DNA from: Bradyrhizobium sp. CB1650
Lineage (GTDB): Bacteria; Pseudomonadota; Alphaproteobacteria; Rhizobiales; Xanthobacteraceae
Reading direction: 5' to 3'
Assembly (NCBI RefSeq): GCF_029761915.1
Contig: NZ_CP121695.1
Location: 9,019,501-9,083,500 of the forward strand
DNA length: 64,000 bases
This document shows, one piece after another, positions 8,552-17,472 of this stretch; the first letter of the stretch is position 1, and each line of letters starts with the position of its first letter. A program made the position numbers and the translations under genes. Below the pieces are notes generated by a model that worked only from the letters and a program-made list of their open reading frames with translations, was not told the DNA's origin and ran no database searches.

Positions 8552-9340
8552 TCACGCCGATCTGCGCCAGGGAATAAGCATCGATACGCGTTGTTTGTAC
8601 TGCCGGTACTCGTCGCCGAAGAGGTCGACGAGGTCCCGCTCCTCCAGCGCGATGCCGACGAGGATGTAGAGCGTGGTCACGGCCGCGAACAGCAGATGGC
8701 CCACGGTCATGGTCGGCGCTGCCCAGAACGCAACGATGAAGCCGAGATAGAGCGGATGGCGGACGAATTTGTAGAACAGCGGCGTCCTGAAGCGCGGTGG
8801 CGACGCTTGCTTGTCGAGGAGATGATTGGTCACCTGGTGCAGCCCGAACAGCTCGAAATGATTGATCGCGAAGGTCGAGGCGAAGACTAGCACCCAGCCG
8901 GCCAACGCCGCCGTGACCAGCGTCACGGCGATATCGGGATTTTCGACATCCCATACGATCGCGGGCAGCGGGCGCCACTGCCAGAACAGGAGGAGCAGCG
9001 ACAGGCTCGACAGCAGCACATAAGTGCTGCGCTCGACGGCCTTTGGCACGAACTGGGTCCACCACGCCTTGAAGCGCTGGCGCGCCATCACGCTGTGTTG
9101 AACGGCGAACAGCGCCAGCAGGAGGAGATTGATGATGACGGCCTCGACCGTGGGCGTATCGGTTCCGGTATCGATGCTTTTCGGCACCACCAGCCCCATG
9201 ACGAAGCCGATGGCGTAGAGAACGGTGACGAAGAACACGAGATAGGCCGCAATTCCGTACAGAAAGGCAATGAATTTGAACATGCGAGAGCCCGCAATCT
9301 CCGGGCTGATGGAATTCACTTGGTGATCAAATTGGGTCAT
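8552..9340 (-). CDS. mddA: NnrU/isoprenylcysteine-methyltransferase-like membrane protein, candidate methanethiol S-methyltransferase
   Basis: This encodes about 262 residues with five or six hydrophobic segments. The ATG at 9340 is preferred because CGGAGC lies seven bases upstream. The C-terminal half has FYKFVRHPLYLGFIVAFWA and later IALEERDLVDLFGDEYRQYK, the RHPxYxG and EExxLxxxFGxxYxxY pattern of the SAM-binding membrane methyltransferase superfamily. The conserved HFELFGLHQV segment and overall length fit MddA, which converts methanethiol to dimethyl sulfide and has been reported from Bradyrhizobium, as I recall. MddA is an inference; the superfamily is firm. Confidence 0.75.
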   Translation of the reverse strand: MTQFDHQVNSISPEIAGSRMFKFIAFLYGIAAYLVFFVTVLYAIGFVMGLVVPKSIDTGTDTPTVEAVIINLLLLALFAVQHSVMARQRFKAWWTQFVPKAVERSTYVLLSSLSLLLLFWQWRPLPAIVWDVENPDIAVTLVTAALAGWVLVFASTFAINHFELFGLHQVTNHLLDKQASPPRFRTPLFYKFVRHPLYLGFIVAFWAAPTMTVGHLLFAAVTTLYILVGIALEERDLVDLFGDEYRQYKQRVSMLIPWRRSA

Positions 9341-9473
9341 AGACAGCTCCGTTGTGCCGAGGCATCGGCACTGTTTGGTCGCTGCACCATGCCGCATTGG
9401 ACGGCTCTAAGCTTTTGCGGACGGTTGATTTTAGCCTGAGACTGCTTTGATTTTTGCTTGAGACGACAGAACC

Positions 9474-11018
9474 GTGCGATTTCGCCTTGAAAATCATGTG
9501 CTCGACGATGGCCGTCGCGAGCTGACCTGCGACGGGCTCACTGTTCCGCTGCAACCGCAGGTGTTCGATCTGCTGCTCTATCTCGTCATCGAACGCGCCC
9601 GCGTGGTCAGCAAGGATGACCTGATCCGCCACGTCTGGAGCGACCGCACCGTATCGGATTCCGCCCTGAACAGCCGCATCAACGCCGCGCGCAAGGCGCT
9701 CGGCGACGATGGCGCGGCGCAACGACTGATCAGGACCGTTCCGCGCAAGGGCTTTCGCTTCGTCGGCGACGCCGTGGAGGAAGCCGCGCCTGCGCCGGCC
9801 GAGGGCGGATCGGCGCCCCTGCGGCCGGCGTCCGGCCGGCCGGCGATCGCGGTGCTCGCCTTCGAGAACATGAGCGGAGATCCCGAACAGGAATATTTCG
9901 GCGACGGCATCAGCGAGGACATCCTCACCGCGTTGTCGAAGCAACGCTGGTTCCTGGTGATCGCCCGCAATTCGTCCTTCACCTACAAGGGACGCGCGGT
10001 CCATATCCGGCAGATCGCCGAGGAACTCGGCGTCCGCTACGTCGTCGAAGGCAGCGTGCGGAAGGCGGAGAATCGCGTGCGGATCACCGCACAGCTCAAC
10101 GACGCCACCACAGGAAGCCATCTCTGGGCCGAGCGCTACGACCGCGAGCTCGTCGACGTCTTTGCGGTGCAGGATGAGATCACCAATGCGGTCGTCGCGG
10201 CGATCGAGCCGCAGATCCATGCGGCGGAAAATTTTCGCGCCCACCGCAAGCCGCCGGCGAGCCTGGATGCCTGGGACCTCGTGATGCGGGCACTGTCGCA
10301 TTACTGGCGCGTGACGCGGCAGGACCACATCGCGGCGCAGGCGCTGCTCGAACGCGCGGTCGCGATCGACCCGGCTTACGGCCAGGCGCTGTCGGTGCTG
10401 GCGGCGAGCCACATGTTCGGCGTGCATCTCGGCTGGGCCGAGCTCGCCAAGGCGGCGCCGATCGCAGAGGCCGCAGCGCTCGCCGCGGTGCGCTGCGACC
10501 ACGAGGATGCCTGGGCGCATACCGCGCTCGGCAGCGTGTTTTTCTCGACACGCAGGCTCGCCGACGCGCTGTCCGAGTTCGAGCAGGCGCTGGCGCTCAA
10601 TCCGAACTTCTCGCTGGCGCAGGGCTATTACGCGCTGGCGCTGTCCTATGCCGGCCGGTCGAAGGATTCGTTCGAGGCGGCGCAGAAGGCGATCAGGCTC
10701 AGCCCGCGCGACCCGTCGCTGGCGATCTATCACGGCATCGCCGGCTATGCGCGCTTCACCGAGCGACGTTACGACGAGGCCATCGCGCTCGCGCGCGAGG
10801 CAATCCGCCACCGCGGCGACCTTACCGGCGCACATCGTGTGCTCGCGGTCTGCGCCGGCATGACCGGCGATGCGGGGCTTGCGGACATGGCGCTGCGCGA
10901 GCTCCGCCGCACCCAGCCCAACATCTCGCTGCACTGGATCGCGACCCAACTGCCGTGGACCAACGCGGCCGACCGCGAGCACTATCTGGAGGGCTTCCGC
11001 CGGGCGGGGTTGCGGTGA
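9474..11018 (+). CDS. winged-helix regulator with TolB-like and TPR domains (paralogue 2 of 3)
   Basis: This 514-residue protein starts with GTG (MRFRLENHVLDDGRRELTCD). Residues 1-100 form the winged helix with LNSRINAARKALGDDGAAQR. Residues 125-270 hold IAVLAFENMSGDPEQEYFGD, YVVEGSVRKAENRVRITAQL and LWAERYDRELVDVFAVQDE. TPR repeats fill the C-terminus to HYLEGFRRAGLR. It is nearly collinear with the gene at 6260, so the two arose by duplication. Its start lies 134 bases from the divergent methyltransferase gene, which makes that gene a possible target. Confidence 0.9.
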   Translation: MRFRLENHVLDDGRRELTCDGLTVPLQPQVFDLLLYLVIERARVVSKDDLIRHVWSDRTVSDSALNSRINAARKALGDDGAAQRLIRTVPRKGFRFVGDAVEEAAPAPAEGGSAPLRPASGRPAIAVLAFENMSGDPEQEYFGDGISEDILTALSKQRWFLVIARNSSFTYKGRAVHIRQIAEELGVRYVVEGSVRKAENRVRITAQLNDATTGSHLWAERYDRELVDVFAVQDEITNAVVAAIEPQIHAAENFRAHRKPPASLDAWDLVMRALSHYWRVTRQDHIAAQALLERAVAIDPAYGQALSVLAASHMFGVHLGWAELAKAAPIAEAAALAAVRCDHEDAWAHTALGSVFFSTRRLADALSEFEQALALNPNFSLAQGYYALALSYAGRSKDSFEAAQKAIRLSPRDPSLAIYHGIAGYARFTERRYDEAIALAREAIRHRGDLTGAHRVLAVCAGMTGDAGLADMALRELRRTQPNISLHWIATQLPWTNAADREHYLEGFRRAGLR

Positions 11019-11289
11019 GGTGTGGTGCGCAACTGCCGCAACGCCGCCCTTCATCCAGACGATGAATCCGCGGATGGGCTCGCGCGCGGCCCTCCTCGGT
11101 AAGGCCAGGTGCCGCTGGGACGCGCTGTACATTTTTTGGGCGATCAGTGTCGAGACTTTCATCTTGCGGCCCGGAACGGGACCGTGTGAGCCTCGCTGGC
11201 GGATGGGGACTGGGATGGGCTGGCCGCGCCTTTGCACGCTATAACGTTGCGAAGCGCGTGCGGCTGGCCGCGCTTGAGAAAGATACGTC

Positions 11290-12840
11290 ATGCCAAAACG
11301 AGTGTTGCTTGGTCTCCTCCTCGCGTCCGGCCTCGCGGCCTCGGCGCCGGCGCAAGAGCCGAAGACGGGAGGCGTGATCAATGCGGTGATCCAGCCCGAG
11401 CCGCCCGGCCTGATGCTTGCGATGATCCAGAACGGTCCGACCCAGATGGTGTCGGGCAACATCTTCGAGGGGCTGCTCCGCTACAGCCCCAAGCTCGAGC
11501 CGCAGCCGGAGCTCGCCGAGAGCTGGAGCGTCAGCGAGGACGCCAAGACCTACACCTTCAAGCTCAGGAAGGGCGTGACCTGGCATGACGGAAAGCCCTT
11601 CACGTCGGCCGACGTGCTGTTCTCGATCGAGATGCTGAAGCAGACGCACGCGCGCGCCCGCAACAACCTCGCGCAGGTCGACAAGGTCGAGGCGCCCGAC
11701 GACTATACCGTGGTGTTTACGCTGAAGCAGCCGTTCGGCCCTTTCCTCGGCATCTTCGAGGTCGGCTCGATGCCGATGGTGCCGAAGCATCTCTATGAAG
11801 GCACCGACTGGAAGACCAACCCCTACAACAACGCGCCGGTCGGCACCGGGCCCTTCATGTTCAGGGAGTGGCAGAAGGGCTCGTTCATTCGCCTGGTCAG
11901 GAATCCGAACTACCACGAGAAGGGCAAACCCTATCTCGACGAGATCTACTGGCAGATCATCCCCGACGCCGCCGCGCGCTCGGTGGCGTACGAGACCGGC
12001 AAGGTCGACGTCCTGCCCGGCGGCTCGGTGGAAAATTTCGACGTGCCGCGGCTGTCCAAGCTCAAGGACACCTGCGTCACCGGCGCCGGCTGGGAGTTCT
12101 TCTCGCCGCTGGCCTGGCTCTGGCTCAACAACCGTCAGGGGCCGCTCGCCGACAAGCGGGTACGGCAGGCGATCATGTATGCGATCGATCGCAATTTCGC
12201 GAAGGACGTCATCTGGAACGGCCTCGGCAAGGTCGCCACCGGTCCCTCGGCCTCGACCATCAAGTATTACACCGACGACGTGCCGAAATATCCGCACGAC
12301 CCGGCCAAGGCCAAGGCGCTGCTCAAGGAAGCCGGCTACAAGGGCGAGAAGATCCGCCTGCTCCCGCTCGCCTATGGCGAGACCTGGCAGCGCTGGGGTG
12401 AGGCCGTGAAGCAGAACCTCCAGGACGTCGGCATGAACATCGAGACGATCGCAACCGACGTTGCCGGCGGCAACCAGAAGATCGGCGACTGGGACTACGA
12501 CATCGCCTTCACCTATCTCTACCAGTACGGCGATCCCGCGCTCGGGGTGGGGCGCAATTACGTCTCCAGCGCGATCGCCAAGGGCCAGGTGTTCAACAAC
12601 GTCGAGGGCTACTCCAATCCGGAGATCGACAAGCTCTTTGCCGACGGCGCAGTCGCGACGCCCGATTCCAACCGCAAGGAGATCTACGAGAAGGCGCAGA
12701 AGATCCTGGTCGAGGACGTACCGGTGGCCTGGATGCTCGAGCTGCAATTCCCGACCATCACGCGCTGCAAGGTCAAAAACCTGATCACCACCGGCATCGG
12801 CGTCAATGACGGCTTCAAGGACGCATGGCTCGACAAGTGA
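11290..12840 (+). CDS. periplasmic peptide-type substrate-binding protein (SBP family 5)
   Basis: This 516-residue exported protein has a signal peptide (MPKRVLLGLLLASGLAASAP, cleavage after AQ). The mature part has the family-5 landmarks: IFEGLLRYSPKLEPQPELAE, GVTWHDGKPFTSADVLFSIE and GTGPFMFREW. It delivers peptides or other ligands to the ABC importer encoded immediately downstream. Family-5 proteins bind di- and oligopeptides, nickel complexes, opines or sugars, and the ligand cannot be read here. It is separated from the first permease by 122 bases containing a palindromic repeat. Confidence 0.95.
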   Translation: MPKRVLLGLLLASGLAASAPAQEPKTGGVINAVIQPEPPGLMLAMIQNGPTQMVSGNIFEGLLRYSPKLEPQPELAESWSVSEDAKTYTFKLRKGVTWHDGKPFTSADVLFSIEMLKQTHARARNNLAQVDKVEAPDDYTVVFTLKQPFGPFLGIFEVGSMPMVPKHLYEGTDWKTNPYNNAPVGTGPFMFREWQKGSFIRLVRNPNYHEKGKPYLDEIYWQIIPDAAARSVAYETGKVDVLPGGSVENFDVPRLSKLKDTCVTGAGWEFFSPLAWLWLNNRQGPLADKRVRQAIMYAIDRNFAKDVIWNGLGKVATGPSASTIKYYTDDVPKYPHDPAKAKALLKEAGYKGEKIRLLPLAYGETWQRWGEAVKQNLQDVGMNIETIATDVAGGNQKIGDWDYDIAFTYLYQYGDPALGVGRNYVSSAIAKGQVFNNVEGYSNPEIDKLFADGAVATPDSNRKEIYEKAQKILVEDVPVAWMLELQFPTITRCKVKNLITTGIGVNDGFKDAWLDK

Positions 12841-12893
12841 GGGACTGCGCTCCCTCGTGGGACCTGAGGCCCCTCACCCGCGCCTCCGGCGCG

Positions 12894-12916
12894 ACCTCTC
12901 CCCGTTGGGGAGAGGT
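12894..12916. repeat. ACCTCTCCCC...GGGGAGAGGT palindromic repeat
   Basis: A ten-base inverted repeat with a three-base loop in the gap between the binding-protein and permease genes. It is the same type as at 2863-2885. In the transcript it would form a stable hairpin, which may protect the binding-protein mRNA and lower permease expression, as often inferred for such operons. Confidence 0.65.
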
Positions 12917-12962
12917 GTTCCTCGCGGCTAGACCGCCTCAACTAACTGCCATTCGAGTCTAG

Positions 12963-13934
12963 ATGCTCTCCTTCGTCGCTCAGCGTGTCCTCAAGGGCGT
13001 GATCGTCCTCCTCGCGATCGTCGTCCTCAATTTCTTGCTGATCCGGCTGGCGCCCGGCGACCCTGCGGTCGTCATGGCGGGCGAAGCCGGCGCCAGCGAT
13101 CAGGTGTTCGTCAAGCAGCTCAGGGAAAAATTCGGTCTCGACAAGCCGCTGCCCGAGCAGCTCCTCATCTACGTCAAGGGCGTCGTCACCTTCGACCTCG
13201 GTTTCTCCTTCCGCCAGCAGGCGCCGGTGTCGAAGCTGATCCTGGAACGGCTGCCGGCGACGCTCCTGCTGACGCTGACGGCATTCGCGATCTCGCTCGC
13301 GCTCGGCATCCTGTTCGGGACCCTCGCGGCGCGTTTTGCCGGGACCTGGCTCGACACGGCGGTCACGATCTTCGCGCTGATCTTCTACGCCATGCCGATC
13401 TTCTGGGTGGCGCTGATGGGCATCCTCCTGTTCTCCGTCACGGTCGATTGGCTGCCGAGCTTCGGCTACGACACGGTCGGCGGCAACTACACCGGCTTCG
13501 CCCATGTGATCGACGTCGCAAAGCACCTGATCATGCCGGCGATGACGCTCGGCCTGTTCTTCATGGCGACCTATACCCGCATGACGCGGGCCTCGATGCT
13601 GGAGGTGAAGCAGCTCGACTTCGTCAAGACCGCGCGCGCCAAGGGCCTCTCCGATGCCGTGATCCAGCGCCGTCACGTGTTGCGCAACGCGCTGCTGCCC
13701 GTCGTGACGCTCGCTGGCGTGCATTCCGGCACGCTGATCGGCGGCGCAGTCATCACCGAGACCGTGTTCGCCTGGCCCGGCATCGGACGTCTCATGTACG
13801 ACGCACTCTTGCAGCGGGACTACAACCTCTTGCTCGGCGTCTTCGTGATCTGCTCCGCCATGGTGCTGATCTTCAACCTCATCACTGACCTGGTCTATCG
13901 CCTGGTCGACCCGCGCATCGAATTCGCCGCATGA
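12963..13934 (+). CDS. ABC transporter permease, DppB type
   Basis: This 323-residue inner-membrane protein has about six membrane segments. The N-terminal LIRLAPGDPAVVMAGEAGAS segment and the cytoplasmic EAA loop VKTARAKGLSDAVIQRRHVL, which contacts the ATPases, are typical of the DppB/OppB family. The C-terminus VYRLVDPRIEF is also standard. It pairs with the DppC-type permease, whose ATG overlaps its stop in an ATGA arrangement at 13931, indicating translational coupling. Confidence 0.95.
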   Translation: MLSFVAQRVLKGVIVLLAIVVLNFLLIRLAPGDPAVVMAGEAGASDQVFVKQLREKFGLDKPLPEQLLIYVKGVVTFDLGFSFRQQAPVSKLILERLPATLLLTLTAFAISLALGILFGTLAARFAGTWLDTAVTIFALIFYAMPIFWVALMGILLFSVTVDWLPSFGYDTVGGNYTGFAHVIDVAKHLIMPAMTLGLFFMATYTRMTRASMLEVKQLDFVKTARAKGLSDAVIQRRHVLRNALLPVVTLAGVHSGTLIGGAVITETVFAWPGIGRLMYDALLQRDYNLLLGVFVICSAMVLIFNLITDLVYRLVDPRIEFAA

Positions 13935-14770
13935 AACAGTTTTGGACATCGATGCTGCGCAGCCCGAGCGGCGTCATCGGGCTCATCATCCTTCTGCTCG
14001 CGATCTCGGTCGCGGTGTTTGGCCCGATGCTATTCCCGAACTCACCCTGGCGCATGGTGCAGCGACCGTTCCTGCCGCCTTTCACGCTCGCGACAGTGCC
14101 GCTCGGCACCGACGCGCTCGGCCGCGACGTCTTCGCAGGCATGATCTTTGGCGCGCGCGTGTCGCTGCTGGTGGGACTCGTTTCCACGCTGGTGGCACTG
14201 ATCGTCGGCGTGCCGGTCGGCGCCGTGGCCGGCTATTTCGGCGGCAAGGTCGACGATGCGCTGATGCGCTTCACCGAATTCTTCCAGACCATCCCGAGCT
14301 TCGCGCTCGCGATCGTGCTGGTGGCGATCCTGCAGCCCTCGATCTATTCGATCGTGGCCTCGATTGCGGTGGTGAGCTGGCCGCCGGTCGCCCGCCTCGT
14401 GCGCGGCGAGGTGCTGTCGCTGCGCACGCGGGAATATGTCCAGGCTGCCGTCGTCACCGGCCAGAGCAACACCTGGATCATCCTGCGCGAGATTTTGCCC
14501 AATGCGCTGTCGCCGGTGATCGTGCTGGCCTCGCTGATGGTCGCGACCGCGATCCTGCTGGAATCCTCGCTGTCCTTCCTCGGCCTCGGCGACCCCAATC
14601 TGATCTCCTGGGGCTACATGGTCGGCGCCGGCCGCACCGTGATCCGTCAGGCCTGGTGGATCACCGTGTTTCCCGGCGTCGCCATCCTGATCTCGGTGCT
14701 CGGACTGAACCTGATCGGCGAAGGCCTCAACGACGCGCTCAATCCGCGGCTGTCGCGCGAGGGACGCTGA
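13931..14770 (+). CDS. ABC transporter permease, DppC type
   Basis: This 279-residue inner-membrane protein has the DppC/OppC hallmarks: the short N-terminal helix, PLGTDALGRDVFAGMIFGAR at about residue 57, and the EAA loop AAVVTGQSNTWIILREILPN near residue 175. The C-terminal LNLIGEGLNDALNPRL is diagnostic. Its start overlaps the upstream permease stop by four bases. Its TGA overlaps the ATG of the ATPase gene by one base, so the three genes form one translation-coupled unit. Confidence 0.95.
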   Translation: MKQFWTSMLRSPSGVIGLIILLLAISVAVFGPMLFPNSPWRMVQRPFLPPFTLATVPLGTDALGRDVFAGMIFGARVSLLVGLVSTLVALIVGVPVGAVAGYFGGKVDDALMRFTEFFQTIPSFALAIVLVAILQPSIYSIVASIAVVSWPPVARLVRGEVLSLRTREYVQAAVVTGQSNTWIILREILPNALSPVIVLASLMVATAILLESSLSFLGLGDPNLISWGYMVGAGRTVIRQAWWITVFPGVAILISVLGLNLIGEGLNDALNPRLSREGR

Positions 14771-16392
14771 TGGTAACCACCCCGCCCGTCGTCTCCATCA
14801 GGAACCTCAAAATCGCGCTGCCCAAGGGCGCCGAGCGGCCGTTTGCCGTCGACGGCGTCTCGCTGGACCTGAAGCCCGGCAAGATCGTCTGCGTGGTCGG
14901 CGAATCCGGCTCCGGCAAGTCGATGTGCGCGCATGCGCTGATGGGCCTCTTGCCGGATGCGGTTTCCGTCACCTCCGGCGAGATCCAGTTCGAAGACCGC
15001 GACCTGCTGGGGCTCGACGACGCCGCCTGGCGCGACCTGCGCGGCCGCAGGCTTGCGATGATCTTTCAGGAGCCGATGACCGCGCTCAATCCGTTGATGC
15101 GGATCGGCGATCAGATGGCGGAGATGTTCGAGGCGCACGGCCTGCTCTCGCCCAAGGAGCGGCGCGCCAAGGCGCTGGCGCTGGCGCGCGAGGTCGGCCT
15201 GCCCGACCCCGAGCGCATCGTGCGCGCCTATCCGCACCAGCTCTCCGGCGGCCAGCGCCAGCGCGCCATGATCGCAATGGCACTGGCGCTCGAGCCTGCC
15301 GTGCTGGTCGCGGACGAGCCGACCACCGCGCTCGACGTCACCACCCAGGCACAGATCCTGAAGCTGATCCGCAACCTCCAGCGGAGCCGCAACATGGCCG
15401 TGATGTTCATCACCCATGATTTCGGCGTGGTCGCAGACATCGCCGATCAGGTCGTGGTGCTGCGCCATGGCAAGGTTGTCGAGGAAGGTCCCGCCTCAGC
15501 CGTCTTCAATCAGCCGCAGCACGACTACACCAAGGCGCTGCTCGCCGCGGTGCCGTCAATGGACCCACCGGCGCGCGCGCCGCTCGACGATCAGGCCAAG
15601 GCCGTCGAGGTGATCGGGCTGGACAAGACCTACGTCACCTCGGGCGGCTGGTTCCGCGAGGACCGCCGGGTCGATGCCGCGCGCGAGGTCAATTTCACCA
15701 TCCTGAAAGGCGAGACGCTCGGCCTCGTCGGCGAGTCCGGCTCCGGCAAATCGTCGGTGGCGCGCCTGGTGATGCGGCTGATCGAGCCCGACCGCGGCAC
15801 GGTACGGATCGGCGACACCGATCTCACCTCGCTCGAAGGCAAGGCGCTGCGCGCCGAGCGCCATCGCATCCAGATGATCTTCCAGGATCCGTTCGCCTCG
15901 CTCAATCCGCGGCGCAAGATCGGAAATATCATCGCCGACGGTCCTATCGCCGCCGGCACCGAGCCGAAGGTGGCGTTCGACCGCGCGCGCGACCTCCTCA
16001 AGATGGTCGGCTTGGACGCCGGCGCGCTGGAACGCTACCCGCATGAATTCTCCGGCGGCCAGCGCCAGCGCATCGGCATTGCACGCGCGCTTGCGGTCGA
16101 GCCCGAGATCATCGTCGCCGACGAAGCCGTCTCCGCACTCGACGTCTCCGTGCAGGCCCAGGTCTTGAGACTGCTCGAAGACCTCAAGGCACGGCTTGGC
16201 CTGTCGATGCTGTTCATCACCCACGACTTGCGTGTTGCCGCCCAAATCTGCGACCGCATCGCTGTGATGCAGCGCGGCGCCATCGTCGAGCTGAAGCCGG
16301 CGGCACAACTCTTCGCCGCGCCCGAGCACGCCTATACGCGCGAACTGCTAGCAGCGGTACCAGGCAGGAAGGAGCGCGCGCCGGCAGCGTGA
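14770..16392 (+). CDS. fused ABC transporter ATPase (DppD-DppF type)
   Basis: This 540-residue protein contains two complete ABC ATPase domains in one chain. The first half has GESGSGKS near residue 45, signature LSGGQRQR and Walker B VLVADEPTTALD. The second half has GESGSGKS near residue 325, FSGGQRQR and IIVADEAVSALD. Each half ends with the oligopeptide-transporter C-terminal segment. It energises the importer formed by the two permeases just upstream. Separate DppD and DppF proteins are more usual, but fused forms of this length (GsiA-like) are common in alphaproteobacteria. The ATG is inside the TGATG overlap. Confidence 0.95.
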   Translation: MVTTPPVVSIRNLKIALPKGAERPFAVDGVSLDLKPGKIVCVVGESGSGKSMCAHALMGLLPDAVSVTSGEIQFEDRDLLGLDDAAWRDLRGRRLAMIFQEPMTALNPLMRIGDQMAEMFEAHGLLSPKERRAKALALAREVGLPDPERIVRAYPHQLSGGQRQRAMIAMALALEPAVLVADEPTTALDVTTQAQILKLIRNLQRSRNMAVMFITHDFGVVADIADQVVVLRHGKVVEEGPASAVFNQPQHDYTKALLAAVPSMDPPARAPLDDQAKAVEVIGLDKTYVTSGGWFREDRRVDAAREVNFTILKGETLGLVGESGSGKSSVARLVMRLIEPDRGTVRIGDTDLTSLEGKALRAERHRIQMIFQDPFASLNPRRKIGNIIADGPIAAGTEPKVAFDRARDLLKMVGLDAGALERYPHEFSGGQRQRIGIARALAVEPEIIVADEAVSALDVSVQAQVLRLLEDLKARLGLSMLFITHDLRVAAQICDRIAVMQRGAIVELKPAAQLFAAPEHAYTRELLAAVPGRKERAPAA

Positions 16393-16784
16393 GCGATCGG
16401 TTGCGTGCCGGTCGAGCTAGACCGCGAGTTCATCGAACTTCGAGATGGTTCCAAGATTTGCACGCTGAACGAGACGAAACAAATCTGATCCAGCGGCATT
16501 TGCTCCGCGCGACTGCGCTTGCTGATGACGGCTTGGGGTAAGGTGACACCAGCATTCACTCGCCCGGCTGCCGAGCCTCGCAACGGCCATGAGGTGGTGA
16601 GCAGCTTCACGACCCGGCGTGACAGCGACGCCGGCAATGTTGGGATGCCCCGGGAGTAGTCACGAGCTTTTTATTCCTTCGTGAGGACCTACCCGGCTTC
16701 AAAGCTGCAAGCGGCACCCTACATCGGTATCGAATGATCACCATCATCTCATGATGGACGCGCCAGCGACTGTTTGGAGTGAAC
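16393..16784. other. gene-free stretch of about 390 bases
   Basis: It follows the ABC operon and precedes two overlapping small genes. No open frame with a ribosome binding site, no tRNA and no clear terminator hairpin was found. The small gene at 16785 has its ribosome binding site TTGGAG at the right end, so its promoter probably lies here. Confidence 0.5.
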
Positions 16785-16958
16785 ATGGGCGAAGTTATTC
16801 AGTTTGTCTCACGATCCGAGCGCGAGCGAGCGCGCCTCATCAAAGAGGCACGTGCGATCTATGACAGCATCTTCCCGCAGGAGCCGGTCAGCGCGCAGCA
16901 GGACAACGCGACGATCACTCGCGCGGTTAGTGGCAACGACAGGGGCAAGCTCTCGTGA
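16785..16958 (+). CDS. small conserved-looking protein of 57 residues
   Basis: The sequence begins MGEVIQFVSRSERERARLIK and ends GNDRGKLS. A good GGAG ribosome binding site lies seven bases before the ATG. The charged helix SRSERERARLIKEARAIYDS followed by FPQEPVS is a pattern I have seen in short hypothetical proteins of Bradyrhizobium, but I cannot name a family. The stop TGA overlaps the GTG start of the next small gene (GTGA), so the two are probably translated together. Confidence 0.7.
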   Translation: MGEVIQFVSRSERERARLIKEARAIYDSIFPQEPVSAQQDNATITRAVSGNDRGKLS

Positions 16959-17164
16959 TCAAGATCATCGCCGTACTCTGCAGTCTCTCCTCTCCCACAA
17001 ATTGCCACGAGCAGATTGTCACCACCTCCGACTTCGCCGATGTCTCGGTGCAGTCCTGTCTGATGGGCGCGCCGCAGCTCGCCGAATGGATGAACCAGCA
17101 TCCGGCCGAGCGCCTGGCGGCCTGGCGCTGTGTGATCGGTCAACAGAGCGGCAGGGGAGCTTAG
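16955..17164 (+). CDS. small protein of 69 residues, possibly exported
   Basis: It starts with GTG at 16955, overlapping the preceding stop. The product begins MIKIIAVLCSLSSPTNCHEQ, a short hydrophobic N-terminus. It contains four cysteines (CSL, NCHEQ, QSCLMG, WRCVIG), which would fit a small periplasmic disulfide-containing protein. The middle EWMNQHPAERLAAWRC is tryptophan-rich. No domain is recognised. Coupling to the upstream gene is the strongest support that it is real. Confidence 0.7.
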   Translation: MIKIIAVLCSLSSPTNCHEQIVTTSDFADVSVQSCLMGAPQLAEWMNQHPAERLAAWRCVIGQQSGRGA

Positions 17165-17214
17165 GGCACAAGGTCGCTCTGTCGCGCGCGGGCCGAGCCC
17201 ATACGCGCAAGTCT

Positions 17215-17402
17215 CGTCGCAAATCAGCCATCTCGTACACGGCCCGATTTCGATCTCACTCGATCTCGGCATGGGATGGAGCGGCGCTTCATCCAAGCGA
17301 CCGCTTCGTCCAGCTCCCTGACGTCCCAGAGCAAGCCGGCGACCGGTTCGGGGGTCTCGGCGAAGCGCCCGTCGATGACCTGGCGGTGACGGCACGCCAT
17401 CG
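17215..17402 (-). pseudogene. remnant of a YCII/DGPF-domain protein
   Basis: Read on the minus strand, 17388-17271 gives QVIDGRFAETPEPVAGLLWD followed by VRELDEAVAWMKR, clearly the core of a YCII-family (DGPF) protein. The normal continuation PMPRSSEIEIGP is in a second frame, and YEMADL in a third, so at least two indels have occurred. The N-terminal half is missing; the region upstream runs into the AEC transporter gene's leader at about 17410. This is a decayed gene with no expected product. Confidence 0.75.
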
Positions 17403-17472
17403 CTGGAGTAACATGCCGTGTGGCCGCGCGACTTGAGCGTCGCTGACGGGCGGGCATGAAGGGGGAAGTCGG

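Noticed and set aside
8046..9065. A 339-codon frame that would extend the GFA gene far upstream
   Set aside because: The first 199 codons are antisense-like text overlapping the methyltransferase gene; the proper GFA start is at 8468.
9327..11462. Open minus-strand frame of 711 codons opposite the second winged-helix regulator
   Set aside because: It is an antisense shadow of high-GC coding DNA: arginine- and histidine-rich, no domain, and the plus-strand gene has clear motifs.
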